Shown: positions 8,934 to 20,586, counted from the stretch's first letter. The stretch is 64,000 bases of DNA from Sandaracinaceae bacterium (GCA_020633075.1 JACKEI010000001.1:2122899-2186898); one strand, 5' to 3'. Numbers and translations: made by a program. Notes: a model not told the origin generated them from the sequence alone.

Positions 8934-9974
8934 TCAGCGCGCTCCCTGTTGCCTCAGGAGCTGCTCCAGGATCTCGGGGGGCAGCGAGTCGAGGCCGTTG
9001 GGCACGGCCGAGCGCTGCACGAGCGAGGCGTCGAGCGTCATGAGAGTCAGCTCTGCCTGGTCACGCACATAGGGCAGCGCGGGAGCGTCCTCTGCGCGGA
9101 GGGTCTCGATGAGAGCCTGCAGCCGCTCGACTGCGGTGTCGCGCTCACCCTTCGCGAGGAGAATGCGCGCCTGATGCAGCGCTGCGACCTGTTCGTACGC
9201 GCCACCAAGGCCTGCTAGCCGCTCGTACTGCGTCGCTGCGGCGTCCCAGGCCTCTTCGCCTTCGTGCGTGAAGGCGACGCCTTCGATGGCTCCGGAGCGC
9301 AGCGTGAGGTTGCCCTCTGCACCACCGAGCGCCGCCTCGAAGAGCGTGCGGGCGGCCGGGAACTCCCCGGCGGCGAGCTTGAAGCGACCGAGCGCGAGAC
9401 GCGCCCAGGCCGCCGCGTCGCTGTCCGGCTGCTCCGCGACCACGCGCTCATAGGCGGCCACCAGGGCTGCGTCGCGCGCCGCCTCGTCGGCATAGCGCTC
9501 TTCGCCTGGGCGCAGGACCTCGCCCTCCTCCGCCTCTCCGACCGGCGATGCCGCGATCAGCAGCGCGGCGCTCATGGCGCTACCGGCTGCGCGCGCCGAC
9601 GTGCCGCTGAAGTACTGCACCCCCAGCACCACGGCGGACAACACCGCCGCGCCCGCCAGGACCTTCACGATGGTCGCTTGGTGATCGTGCACCCATGACG
9701 TGACCTCTTCGGCGCGGACCTGGACCTCGTCCTCGACCTCCTCCTGCGCGGGCTCCTCGGTCACCTTGCGGGCAGCGGCCTTCGCCGCCTTCTGCGTGGC
9801 CTTCGCCGCCTTGGCCGCGACCAGGCGCTCGCCGGCCGTGAGCGCCTTGCGGGCCTCGGGGGGGAGCTTGGTGGCCGCTGCGGCTTCTGCCTCGATGGGG
9901 GCCGCGTCGGATTCCGTTCCGGCGTCGGTCGATGTCGCGTCGAGGTCGGTGTCTTGGTCGTTCTCGCTAGCCAC
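8934..9974 (-). CDS. YfgM-like membrane-anchored tetratricopeptide protein
   Basis: This encodes 346 residues: an acidic, Ala-rich cytoplasmic N-terminus with many basic residues around 50-80, a single membrane segment near residues 105-125 (VLAGAAVLSAVVLGVQYF), then a helical periplasmic domain with TPR-like pairs. This architecture matches YfgM, an ancillary SecYEG-associated chaperone adaptor in enteric bacteria. The start is GTG 9974 with a GGAG about 7 bases upstream. It is followed at 2 bp by the BamB-like gene, so both are probably made together for outer-membrane protein biogenesis. The N-terminal tail is longer than that of enteric YfgM. Confidence 0.75.
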   Translation of the reverse strand: MASENDQDTDLDATSTDAGTESDAAPIEAEAAAATKLPPEARKALTAGERLVAAKAAKATQKAAKAAARKVTEEPAQEEVEDEVQVRAEEVTSWVHDHQATIVKVLAGAAVLSAVVLGVQYFSGTSARAAGSAMSAALLIAASPVGEAEEGEVLRPGEERYADEAARDAALVAAYERVVAEQPDSDAAAWARLALGRFKLAAGEFPAARTLFEAALGGAEGNLTLRSGAIEGVAFTHEGEEAWDAAATQYERLAGLGGAYEQVAALHQARILLAKGERDTAVERLQALIETLRAEDAPALPYVRDQAELTLMTLDASLVQRSAVPNGLDSLPPEILEQLLRQQGAR

Positions 9975-10102
9975 GTTTGCGCTCCGTGCGGGCGGGTCAG
10001 GTCGGATGAACCCCACGCCCGAGAATGGTCGCGGCACTATACACATGGGGGGTGGCGGAGCAAGGACCCCGTGAGCCGCGTCGCCCTGCGCTCCGAACGA
10101 GC

Positions 10103-10137
10103 GAAGGCGCCCCGAACCCGAGAGTCGAGGCGCCTTC
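10103..10137 (-). terminator. Hairpin after the RRM gene
   Basis: A perfect inverted repeat GAAGGCGCC / GGCGCCTTC (9-bp arms, 17-base loop) sits 33 bp past the stop of the glycine-rich RNA-binding protein gene. No U-run follows it on the minus strand, so it is either a weak intrinsic terminator or a 3' end stabiliser. It also separates that gene from the YfgM/BamB pair. Confidence 0.5.
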
Positions 10138-10170
10138 TGTGCGGTCATCGTCTACCGGACGAACCCGGTG

Positions 10171-10710
10171 CTACCAGTCCCCGCCACGGCCACCGCCGTC
10201 GCGACCACCACGGCCGCCGCCATCGCGACCACCACGACCGCCGCCGCCGCCACCGCGGCCGCCACGCCCGCCGCCGCGATCGTCGCGGTACCCGCCGCCG
10301 CCGCCGCCACCATCACGACCGCCGCCGCCGTAGCCGCCGCCGCCACCGTAGCCGCCGCCATCACGACCGCCACCGCCGCCGTAGCCGCCACCACCACCGC
10401 CACCACCGTAGCCGCCACCGCCGCCGCTGCGACGGGGTCCACCACCGCCACCGCCACCGCCCTGGCGCTCCTGCGCGATGTCGACGCGGATCCGTCGTCC
10501 GTCGAGCTCGGAGCCGTCCATCTGATCCCGAGCTGCGCTTGCCAGCTCCGGGGTCGCGAACGTCACAAAACCAAAACCGCGCGAGCGTCCGGTCTCTCGG
10601 TCCTGCACTACTTTGGCGTCCGTCACTTCTCCGAACGGTTCGAAAGCAGAACGCAGGGTCTCATCCGTGGTCGCCCATGCCAGGCCACCGCAGAACAACT
10701 TGCTACTCAT
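10171..10710 (-). CDS. Glycine-rich RRM RNA-binding protein
   Basis: This encodes 179 residues. Residues 1-82 form a canonical RNA recognition motif with RNP2 KLFCGGL and RNP1 RGFGFVTF, both with the aromatic RNA-stacking residues intact. The remaining half is almost only Gly, Arg, Tyr and Asp in GGGGGYGGG and RGG-like runs, the composition of eukaryotic glycine-rich RNA-binding proteins and of the bacterial Rbp cold-shock proteins. It probably acts as an RNA chaperone in the cytoplasm and may form condensates (inference). ATG 10710 starts exactly at the RRM. The ~250 bp upstream to the divergent glycosidase gene holds no gene and is long enough for a regulated leader. Confidence 0.92.
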   Translation of the reverse strand: MSSKLFCGGLAWATTDETLRSAFEPFGEVTDAKVVQDRETGRSRGFGFVTFATPELASAARDQMDGSELDGRRIRVDIAQERQGGGGGGGGPRRSGGGGGYGGGGGGGGYGGGGGRDGGGYGGGGGYGGGGRDGGGGGGGYRDDRGGGRGGRGGGGGGRGGRDGGGRGGRDGGGRGGDW

Positions 10711-10958
10711 CTCACGTATCTCACATTCCGTGGGCCAACCCACCACTCTCACGACGACATGCGCACTTGGACGTGCTACGGAGCCACGCACAATCCGGGC
10801 CCGCAATTGAGACGCTAGCAGCGGTCGACTTTCGTTTCCAGCCTCCTGTGAGGAAATTGCTGCCCGGTGGCGGGCCACCACGTCTGTAGACAAGCGCCTT
10901 CGGCACAGGGTAGCGCGGCCCCTGTCGCCCCCGCCCCCTGCGGAAGAACCACCCCACC

Positions 10959-12923
10959 ATGACGCCCCCGAGCGCCCCTCACCTGCCTCCGCGGTCTGGA
11001 GCCGTGCACTACTGGCGACTGCCGCGTCGGGCGTGGGAACCCGCCCTCCGCGCGCTCGCGAGCTTGGGCTTCGAAGCGGTGGAGACCTACGTCCCTTGGT
11101 CCGTTCACGAGCTCTCCCCCTCGGTGTTCGACTTCGGGGAGCACGACCGTCGCAAGGACCTCGGCGCGTTTCTGGATCTGGCCCACCAACTGGGCCTCTC
11201 GGCCATCGTCCGTCCGGGTCCGCACATCAACGCAGAGCTGACGTACTTCGGGGTGCCCGAGCGCGTGCTCCTAGACCCCCGCTGCCAGGCCCGCTCGCCG
11301 CGCGGCAACCCGGTCATCCTGTACTTCCCTCCGCGCATGTTTCCCGTCCCGTCGTACGCCAGCGAGGCCTACCTGGCGGAGGTCGCGCGCTGGTTCGCCG
11401 CGGTGGGCGAGGTCTTGGCGTCGCGCGTGCGCCCGCATGGCCCGGTCGAGTGGGTGCAGGTCGACAACGAGGCCGGCTACTACTTCCGTAACGGCCCCTA
11501 CGGACAGGACTATCACCCTGACGCGCGGGCGGCGTTTCAGCGGTACGTGAGCGCGCGCCATGGCTCGCTGTCGGCCGCCGCGCAGGCGCACGCTCGCCCG
11601 TACGCAGAGGACACCGACGTCGAGCCCCCGCTGCGCTTCGACCCCGCAGACCCGCTCGCGCTGCACCTGGACTGGGCCGCTTTCCAGGAGCACCTCCTCA
11701 CGCGCAGCCTGGCCACCATGCGCGACCAGCTGCGCAGCGTGGGCCTCGGCCACGCGAAGACGTTCCACAACATCTCACTCGGCGAGGCGGGTCTCCCCAT
11801 GAGCCTCCCCGCGCTGGCCGAGGAGCTCGATGTCGTGGGCCTGGACTACTACCACCGCGCCTCCGACTTCGAGACCATGCGTCGACGCACGCTCTACCTC
11901 GCGGGCAGCACGCCGGGCGCCTACGCGCCGGAGCTGGGCGCAGGGGGACCTCCGTGGTTTCCGCCTCTCCACACCGAGGACTCACTCTTCACGGCCTTGG
12001 TCGCGTCCGCGTACGGGTTGCGCTCCTTCAACGCATACATGGCGGTGGACCGCGACCGCTGGTACGGCGCGCCCATCGACGAGCGGGGCGAGCGCCGCGC
12101 CGAGGCGGAGCGCTGGGAGCGGCTGGTGCGGGGGCTCGCCGAGGTGGAGTTCGAGGCGATGCGACGACCCACGCGCGTCGGCATCGTGTGGCCACGCAGC
12201 TACATGCGGCTGTCGCGCGCCACGCACGTATATGGCCCCCTCTCCCCCTCCATCATGGAGGTCGTCTCGGGCAGCCCGGTGCACGGCTGTCGTCAAGACT
12301 CGCTGGGTCTCGGAGACGTCGTCCAGGTCGCTTGGTGGGAGCGCTGCGAGGCCGTCGCAGCCGCCCTGACCCGCGCCCGCATCCCCTTCGTGATCCTCGA
12401 CGGAGACGCCGCCGCTGAACGCTGGGACGGGCTCGACCTCGTCTTCGCGCCCACCTACGAGTTCTTCGAGCGCCCCCTCGCGACGCGCCTGGCGGCCTGC
12501 GCGGCCCGCGGCGCGCGCGTGGTGTGCGGGCCCCGCCGTCCACGACGCGACGAGCACGGTCAGGCGCACGGCTTCGAGGAGCTGGCTGGGACACAGCTCG
12601 ATCTCCTGCGAGACCCCGACGAAGCCATCGCCCGCCTCGGCAGCGCGCTCGACCTCGCGCGGGATCTCGATCTCGGACCCGGGCTTCAGACGACCACGCA
12701 CGAGCACGCGTCGGGGCACCGCGTCGTGTTCGTGATCAACCCCGGCGATGACGCGCTGCGCGCGCGGCTGACGCCCGAGCTCGTGGCCCGCGGCCGAGAC
12801 CTGCTCGTCGGACCTGCAGACAGAGGACCGCTCGCGGCGTCTCTCACGGTGGAGCCGCGCTCCGTGCGCGCCCTGCTGCTGCCACCTCCGCCCGCAGCGC
12901 GCACCGCAGGAGACGCCCGATGA
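10959..12923 (+). CDS. GH35-like beta-galactosidase-type glycoside hydrolase
   Basis: This encodes 654 residues with no signal peptide, so it is probably cytoplasmic. The N-terminal TIM barrel has GH35/GH42 landmarks: GFEAVETYVPWSVHE, AIVRPGPHINAEL and the acid/base motif WVQVDNEAGYY. The Glu in PELGAGGPPWF is a candidate nucleophile. The C-terminal third is a second alpha/beta region and a small beta domain. Clan GH-A enzymes of this type cleave terminal beta-galactosides. The stop overlaps the next start (ATGA at 12920), so the unknown downstream protein is probably made with it. Substrate specificity is not visible. Confidence 0.85.
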   Translation: MTPPSAPHLPPRSGAVHYWRLPRRAWEPALRALASLGFEAVETYVPWSVHELSPSVFDFGEHDRRKDLGAFLDLAHQLGLSAIVRPGPHINAELTYFGVPERVLLDPRCQARSPRGNPVILYFPPRMFPVPSYASEAYLAEVARWFAAVGEVLASRVRPHGPVEWVQVDNEAGYYFRNGPYGQDYHPDARAAFQRYVSARHGSLSAAAQAHARPYAEDTDVEPPLRFDPADPLALHLDWAAFQEHLLTRSLATMRDQLRSVGLGHAKTFHNISLGEAGLPMSLPALAEELDVVGLDYYHRASDFETMRRRTLYLAGSTPGAYAPELGAGGPPWFPPLHTEDSLFTALVASAYGLRSFNAYMAVDRDRWYGAPIDERGERRAEAERWERLVRGLAEVEFEAMRRPTRVGIVWPRSYMRLSRATHVYGPLSPSIMEVVSGSPVHGCRQDSLGLGDVVQVAWWERCEAVAAALTRARIPFVILDGDAAAERWDGLDLVFAPTYEFFERPLATRLAACAARGARVVCGPRRPRRDEHGQAHGFEELAGTQLDLLRDPDEAIARLGSALDLARDLDLGPGLQTTTHEHASGHRVVFVINPGDDALRARLTPELVARGRDLLVGPADRGPLAASLTVEPRSVRALLLPPPPAARTAGDAR

Positions 12924-14005
12924 TCGTGCGCGAGGACATCCGCTTCGAAGGCTTCGACGCCCGCAGCTGGGCGGCCCTGCTCGCGCTCGTGCGGCCAGAC
13001 GCGCGCGGCCGCCACGGCACGCTCCTGGTCGCCGTCGACGAGCAGCGCAATGTTCTGAACGCCTGCGTGGTGGGACGCGGTCTGGTGCAGGTGGCCTCCC
13101 CGGTCGCGGCAGACGTCCAGCTCGCGGAGCTGTGTCGCGAACACGACGTGGCCCGCGCCATCCTCCTGGTCGAGGGGGCGTTCGAGGAGGTCGCGGAGCG
13201 GCTCGCCCTCGACCTGAACGCGGCGCTCACCGGCGCGCGAGGGGCACATGCGGAGCCCTCGCGCGGCGCGCTCGGTGATGACCTGACGCAGCTGGCGGCG
13301 CTGCTCGGCGCGCTGCGTGAGGTGCACGCTGCTGGGTGGCTGAGCATCTGGCCCCCGCTGCCCTCCATCCCGCTCACGAGCGCGGCCAACGTGCGGCGCG
13401 CCCTGGACCTGCTCTTGCCCGTCGGGCACTCCTTCACGCTGGTGCTCTACGACGACGACGCCGTGAGCACGGCTGTGGCGCTCAGCCGTCGACGGGAGGG
13501 CATCGACCACGTGGCGGGCCCGGAGACTCTGCTGCGCTGGACTGGTCCCCTGAGCGGAGACTACCACCGCGACTATCGCGCCCTGTCGGACGCCGTCAGC
13601 ACCAACCTCGCACCTCTCCACTTGGGCGTGTTCGCGCAGCGAGAGACGGTGGAGAGGCTGCTGCGTGTCCCCGACCCCGGCGCGTGGGTGACCGCCGTCG
13701 CGGCGCGCGAGGTCCTGGTCCACCCCACGCCAGCTTACGTCGCCGTGGCTCTTGGCGCAGACGCGCTGCGCTCCCTCACGCGCGCCACCACGGAGCTGCT
13801 CGGCGGGGTCGAGCTGCTCGAGATCTTTCGCCCGATGGGGCGCGCCCTGCGCGAGCGCCTGCCCGAGGCGACCAGCTTGAGCGCGACGCTTGGCTGGAAC
13901 CCCCTCGCGACCCTGGCCCGCGCGCTGCGGCCACCGCGCTCCGCGCATCGGCCGGTCGAGGACCCCGCACCGCGTACGGAGCCTTCGGACCGGGGCGAAG
14001 GTTGA
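12920..14005 (+). CDS. Hypothetical protein coupled to the glycosidase
   Basis: This encodes 361 residues with no signal peptide and no membrane segment. I do not recognise the family. It looks globular alpha/beta, with a first part of the form GTLLVAVDEQRNVLNACVVG and a later part HSFTLVLYDDDAVSTAV. The Arg/Pro-rich last 30 residues look disordered. The ATG at 12920 overlaps the glycosidase stop, so a role in the same carbohydrate pathway is a fair guess, with no motif to confirm it. Confidence 0.75.
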   Translation: MIVREDIRFEGFDARSWAALLALVRPDARGRHGTLLVAVDEQRNVLNACVVGRGLVQVASPVAADVQLAELCREHDVARAILLVEGAFEEVAERLALDLNAALTGARGAHAEPSRGALGDDLTQLAALLGALREVHAAGWLSIWPPLPSIPLTSAANVRRALDLLLPVGHSFTLVLYDDDAVSTAVALSRRREGIDHVAGPETLLRWTGPLSGDYHRDYRALSDAVSTNLAPLHLGVFAQRETVERLLRVPDPGAWVTAVAAREVLVHPTPAYVAVALGADALRSLTRATTELLGGVELLEIFRPMGRALRERLPEATSLSATLGWNPLATLARALRPPRSAHRPVEDPAPRTEPSDRGEG

Positions 14006-14085
14006 AGGCCGGAGCCGACTTCGCGCGCTGCGGCGGCGTGCGCTGACGGGTGGACCTCCGCGCGGGCGGACCGCGCGGACTCGCG

Positions 14086-15282
14086 TCAGCGGCCGGACGA
14101 CGTTGGCCCGAGGACTTCCTGGGCGGCTTCGCTGCACGACACGCTCCGGAGATGAAGCTCGGTGCCGTCGAGCTGCGCGACGAGGAACGTATCCCCGGTC
14201 CACACCACCCGCGCCAGGGCCGGCGCCAGGGAGGGTGGGACGAAGCCCTCGAGGCGGTCGCGCCCGACGGGCAACGGGATCTGCCGGGCGCCAATGCGCA
14301 GCGCAGGCTGCCCCTGCTCGCAGCGCGGCGCCAACACGGCCCCCACCGGCAAGGGGCTCACGCCGGGCGCGTCCAGGCGCACCACCTCTCGGCCGCTCGG
14401 GCAGTCGGCCGCGAAGAGGGCTGCGGGGGCTGTCGCGTCGCGCGCGTCATCCCCCAGCGCCATCACGCCCAGCGGCTGGCATCCCTCGAGCGCGGGATCC
14501 GCTTGGGCGTACTGCGGCTCCGGCTGCAGCAGATAGAGCATGCTGCGCGGCACACCGGCCAGAACGGCGCAGAGACCGTAGTACGTGCGCCCGCCGGTCT
14601 CGACGATGCCAGGCAGGGGCCACTGGCAGACGTCCCGCGCCGCAAGCGCGGGTCGCCCAGGGCGCGCCGGCGGCGAGTGGCCGAGGTCGCTGTGGCGAAA
14701 GGTCGCGCAGGCCGGTTGCCCCTCGCAGGCGATCGGGGTGGCGCGATGCAGGAGCCGGAATTCCCCGGCGGACGTCACGCGGAGCGCGAGCTCGCGGGCG
14801 CCCAGCGCTGCTCCGGACGCGTCGTCGGTCGACCACCGCTCCAGCTCCACGGCGGGCCCGAACGAGAGCTGACGGCCCGCTCCGAGGGCTCTCTCGACGA
14901 GCACGGTGCCGGCCTCCGTGCGGATCCACGCGACGGCGGCCCGCCCGGCGGACGAGCCGGCCACCAGCGACCACACCTCGCCGTCGGTGGGCGCGACGCG
15001 GACCGCCGGCCCTACCTGCTCACCCCCGCGATCGAGCCGCGTGGCCAGCACTTCGCCCGCGCGAGCGGTCACCAGGAGCGCGCCGTCCGCAAGCACACGC
15101 AGGTCGAACGCACGAACGCCGTCCGCGACGAGCCGTGAGACGACGTGTCCCTCTGGGTGGACGGGACCAGGGGCACCCACGGCGCGCGCGGGAGCGTCGT
15201 CCTCTGCGCGTGAGTCCGCAGACGATCCACACGCGAGGAGGAGTGACGCGAGCGCGACGCACGACAGCGCACGGACGCGCAT
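14086..15282 (-). CDS. Hypothetical lipoprotein
   Basis: This encodes 398 residues starting at ATG 15282, which gives an ideal signal peptide ending in lipobox LLAC (Cys18). Longer starts up to 15366 would overlap the divergent aminopeptidase gene and spoil the signal. The mature part is beta-rich (runs such as AFDLRVLADGALLVTARAG) and has several cysteines, including EGQPACATF and CQWPLPG, so disulfides are likely. The overall feel is of a beta-propeller-like surface or periplasmic protein, but no family motif is evident. It is divergent from the M18 peptidase gene with ~43 bp between starts. Confidence 0.75.
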   Translation of the reverse strand: MRVRALSCVALASLLLACGSSADSRAEDDAPARAVGAPGPVHPEGHVVSRLVADGVRAFDLRVLADGALLVTARAGEVLATRLDRGGEQVGPAVRVAPTDGEVWSLVAGSSAGRAAVAWIRTEAGTVLVERALGAGRQLSFGPAVELERWSTDDASGAALGARELALRVTSAGEFRLLHRATPIACEGQPACATFRHSDLGHSPPARPGRPALAARDVCQWPLPGIVETGGRTYYGLCAVLAGVPRSMLYLLQPEPQYAQADPALEGCQPLGVMALGDDARDATAPAALFAADCPSGREVVRLDAPGVSPLPVGAVLAPRCEQGQPALRIGARQIPLPVGRDRLEGFVPPSLAPALARVVWTGDTFLVAQLDGTELHLRSVSCSEAAQEVLGPTSSGR

Positions 15283-15325
15283 GCCAGCGCGACACGTCGG
15301 ACCGGCACCTGTTATATGACGCTTC

Positions 15326-16633
15326 ATGATCAAGCTCGACGCCGCCGACGATCTCTTGGCCTTCATCGACCGCGCGCCCTCTCCATACCACGCGGTGCGC
15401 GAGGTCCGCGCCCGCTTGGACGCCGCGGGCTTCCGGGCCGTCGACGAGCGTGATGCGCTCGCGCTCGAGCCGGACCAGAAGTTCTACGTCGTACGGGCCG
15501 GCACGACCCTCGCGGCATTTCACACGGGGACCCGCCCGCCCGCCGAGGCAGGCTTCTCGCTGATCGGGGCGCACACGGACTCCCCGAACCTGCGCATCAA
15601 GCCGACGCCCGACACGGACGCGGGCGGGTGCCGGCAGCTCTCCGTCGAGCCCTATGGTGGCGTGCTCTACCACACCTGGCTGGACCGCGACCTCTCACTG
15701 GCCGGGAGCGTCGCCGTCGCGGGCGCCAACGGGGTCGAGCTGCGCATGGTGGACTTTGCCCGCCCCCTGCTGCGCGTGCCATCCCTCGCCATCCACCTGC
15801 ACCGTGGGGTCAACACCGACGGGCTGATCCTGAACGCGCAGAAGCACCTGCCTCCCGTGTGGGCGCTCGCGAGTACCCCCGCATCGCTGCGCGACGCGCT
15901 GGCCGCCGAGCTCAGCAGCGGAGGTGAGGTCGCCCCCGAGCAGATCCTCAGCTGGGACCTCGGGTGCTACGAGCTCACGCCGGCGACTCGCTCGGGGCTG
16001 CACCGCGAGTTCCTGCACGCAGGGCGGCTGGACAACCTGGCTTCCTGCCACGCCTCCATCTCGGCGCTCGTCGCGGGGTCGGGCATGCCCTGCGACCGGA
16101 CGCGCGGGGTCGTGCTCTTCGACCACGAAGAGGTGGGCAGCCGCAGCGCGCAGGGGGCCGCAGGGACGTTCCTTTCGACGTGGCTGGACCGCATCACCAT
16201 GGCGCTGTCAGGGGCCAATCCGTCGCGCGAGCACACGGCCCGCGCGATGCGGCACTCGTTCCTGGTGTCCGCCGACATGGCACACGCGGCCCACCCGAAC
16301 TACCTCGACCGACACGACTCGTCGCACCGCCCGGAGCTCGGCGCGGGGCTGGTCATCAAGACCAACAACAACCAGAGCTACACGACGAACGCGGAGAGCG
16401 CCGCCCTCTTCAGCGCTCTCTGCAAGGAGGCCGACGCGCCCGTGCAGCACTTCGTGACGCGCTCGGACCTCGGATGCGGCAGCACCATCGGCCCGGTCAC
16501 GGCGGCCCAGCTGGGCATCCAAGCCATCGACGTGGGGAACCCCATGCTCTCCATGCACAGCGCGCGCGAGATGGCCGCCGCGGACGACGTGGCGCCGATG
16601 ATCCGCGCGCTCACCCGCTTTCTGCAGCGCTGA
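15326..16633 (+). CDS. apeB: M18-family aminopeptidase
   Basis: This encodes 435 residues, the normal size for M18 (aspartyl aminopeptidase/ApeB type). Diagnostic metal-site motifs are all present: GAHTDSPNLRIKP, FDHEEVGSRS, SDLGCGSTIGP and the terminal MHSAREM. These cytoplasmic di-zinc enzymes remove N-terminal acidic or other residues from peptides and usually form a dodecameric tetrahedron. ATG 15326 matches the family N-terminus (SPYHAV follows soon after). I see no operon partner; the next gene is convergent. Confidence 0.93.
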   Translation: MIKLDAADDLLAFIDRAPSPYHAVREVRARLDAAGFRAVDERDALALEPDQKFYVVRAGTTLAAFHTGTRPPAEAGFSLIGAHTDSPNLRIKPTPDTDAGGCRQLSVEPYGGVLYHTWLDRDLSLAGSVAVAGANGVELRMVDFARPLLRVPSLAIHLHRGVNTDGLILNAQKHLPPVWALASTPASLRDALAAELSSGGEVAPEQILSWDLGCYELTPATRSGLHREFLHAGRLDNLASCHASISALVAGSGMPCDRTRGVVLFDHEEVGSRSAQGAAGTFLSTWLDRITMALSGANPSREHTARAMRHSFLVSADMAHAAHPNYLDRHDSSHRPELGAGLVIKTNNNQSYTTNAESAALFSALCKEADAPVQHFVTRSDLGCGSTIGPVTAAQLGIQAIDVGNPMLSMHSAREMAAADDVAPMIRALTRFLQR

Positions 16634-16697
16634 AGCCAGCCGCCGCGGGACGCGCTGCGAGCGGCGGGCCCAGCGCAGCGCTACGCGCAGCACACGC

Positions 16698-16891
16698 TCA
16701 GAGCAGATCGAACTCCTTGCAGATCAGGATGGGCGCGCTCGGGTCCAGGTAGCGCGAGCGCCGGTGGCGGTGCGTGGGGAAGCCGTGCACGCAGCGCTCC
16801 TGCTCGTCGAAGAGCGCGCAGTCCTCGCAGTTCCAGCGCAGCGCAAAGCGCTCCCGCTCCTCACGGAAGGTCTCGTCCTGCGGGACCTCCA

Positions 16892-16892
<1 letters not shown>
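16698..16892 (-). CDS. Small cysteine-motif protein coupled to the sigma-54 activator
   Basis: This encodes 64 residues with cysteines in the pattern CEDCALF, then ERCVHGFPT, then ICKEF, plus several His, so it may be a small zinc-binding protein. Its ATG overlaps the stop of the FHA/sigma-54 activator as TGATG, which implies translational coupling. The family is not recognised. The composition matches its neighbours and the arrangement suggests a genuine gene. Confidence 0.65.
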
Positions 16893-18820
<1,928 letters not shown>

Positions 18821-18829
18821 GCTGGGCCG

Positions 18830-20509
18830 TCAGCTCGGCATGCGGGCGCGCAGACGGGCCTGGATGGGAAGCGCGATGCCCTTGAACTGCGTCCAGATGG
18901 CGCGGCCCTCTTCCTGGGTGCGCAGCTCTTCGATCTTGTCGATACCGGCCTGGCTGCCCTGGGTGGCGATGTGGTCGAGGGCGAGCAGCGCCGCGAAGCG
19001 CACCGGGAACGCCGCGTTGCCGAGCTGCGCCGCGAGACCGGTCATGGCCTCGGCCTGGTTGTCCGGCGCGAGCAGGCCGACCATGTAGGCAGCCTTCTCG
19101 GCCACCAGCGGGTCGCTGTCCGTGAGCTTGCCCACGTAGCACGCCACGTCCACGTCGCAGTCCGCTGCCACGGTCAGGTAGGCGCCCACGTGCTCGTTGT
19201 AGCGGGCCGCGTTGTCTTCGTCGGCCGCGATCACGGCACGCAGCTCGGTGGCCTGCGCGCGGTTGGCCAGCTTCGCGAGGCTCGCGATGGCCGTCTCGCG
19301 GAGCGCGGGGTGGGCCTCCGTGTCACGCGCCGTGGTGAGGAAGAGCGGCAGGTAGCCGGGGTCGAAGGTGTTGGCCATGGTGGCCAGCAGCTGAGCGCGC
19401 ATCTCCACCTGGTTGGCGCTGAAGCTCCCGTAGAGGGCCGTGATGACGGTGCGCACCTGCGTGTGCTGCGCGTCGCTGAGCGTCAGGCGCGTGAGCGCGA
19501 TGCACCCGTTCAGCTTGCGGTCCACTTCCTCGGCGCGGGTCTCGGCGAGCAGGGCATCGAAGGAGTCCGCGAAGCCGAGCATGCCGAGGGTGGTGGTGGC
19601 CTCGGGGCCGACGACCTGCGCGCGGGTGAGGCTCAGACCAGGCTGACGCTGCTGCACCACGGCGATGAGCGCGTCGGCGGCGGCGTTGGCTGCGGCGTGC
19701 TGACCCGCGAGCACCTGCAGCATCGGGGCGAGGGAGGGACGCCCGATGCGCACCAGCGCCTCGGCGGCGACGTCGTTCATGCGCATGCCGGGGTTGTTCG
19801 GAGCGAACTGGAACAGGGCGCCGATCATGGGCTCCACGGCCTCCGGGTCACCTAGCTCACCCAGCTCGCGGGCGGCGAGGCGGTTGATGAGGAAGTGCTG
19901 GTTCTCCGACTGGTTCTGCATGACGCGCACCAGCACCGGCGTGGCGGACGTGTGGTGCAGCGTGCCGAGCGCGCGCACGAACTCGACGCGCATCTGGTTG
20001 TCGACCTCGCGCACACCCGTGATCTGGTCGAAGGCGGCGCCGAGCGCCGTCGCGACGCCGGGCTTCTCGCCGTCCGGGATGGTCATGCTGGCGATCGCCT
20101 GGGCGGCGCGCACGGCGTGCAGCTCGGTGACACCCGTGCGCCACTCGAGGGCCTTCTTGAGCGCGGGCAGAGCGCGCGCGTCTTGCACTTCCTTGAGGAG
20201 GTCCAAGATGGCCTGCCCGTTGCTCCGATCTTCGGGGAACGCCAGGTAGGTGTCGTTCAGCGCCGGCGCGATGATGTCGGCGACGGCCACGACGGGCGCC
20301 GAGCTGCGGTCGCCGTGGTTGTCCGCCAGCGTGTTGGTGTAGATCCGTTGAAGGTTGTGGATGGCGTTCTGCCGGCGAACGGGGTCAGCAAGCTCTTCGG
20401 CCTGCCCCTCTGGGTCGTTCTCGTCAGCGTGACAGGCAAGCAGCGGCGCGGTGAGCGCGGCCATCAGCGTCAACAGCAGAATACGGGTAGGAATCGCGCG
20501 CAGCGTCAT
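18830..20509 (-). CDS. HEAT-repeat lipoprotein
   Basis: This encodes 559 residues. ATG 20509 has a strong GGAGG five bases upstream and gives a signal peptide with lipobox LLAC (Cys26). The mature protein is almost wholly helical HEAT-like pairs with recurring units such as LPALKKALEW, VLVRVMQNQ and PMIGALFQF. Such solenoids act as protein-binding scaffolds, here on the periplasmic or outer-membrane surface. A sigma-70-type promoter lies 78 bp upstream. The FHA/sigma-54 activator follows within 9 bp, so the two may be co-transcribed. The partner is unknown. Confidence 0.85.
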   Translation of the reverse strand: MTLRAIPTRILLLTLMAALTAPLLACHADENDPEGQAEELADPVRRQNAIHNLQRIYTNTLADNHGDRSSAPVVAVADIIAPALNDTYLAFPEDRSNGQAILDLLKEVQDARALPALKKALEWRTGVTELHAVRAAQAIASMTIPDGEKPGVATALGAAFDQITGVREVDNQMRVEFVRALGTLHHTSATPVLVRVMQNQSENQHFLINRLAARELGELGDPEAVEPMIGALFQFAPNNPGMRMNDVAAEALVRIGRPSLAPMLQVLAGQHAAANAAADALIAVVQQRQPGLSLTRAQVVGPEATTTLGMLGFADSFDALLAETRAEEVDRKLNGCIALTRLTLSDAQHTQVRTVITALYGSFSANQVEMRAQLLATMANTFDPGYLPLFLTTARDTEAHPALRETAIASLAKLANRAQATELRAVIAADEDNAARYNEHVGAYLTVAADCDVDVACYVGKLTDSDPLVAEKAAYMVGLLAPDNQAEAMTGLAAQLGNAAFPVRFAALLALDHIATQGSQAGIDKIEELRTQEEGRAIWTQFKGIALPIQARLRARMPS

Positions 20510-20586
20510 GCGGACCTCCAGCCCCACGCGTGGTGGGGGCGTGACAAAAGCCCCTTAGAATTCAGGAACTTAGATTGTTCGCCGCG

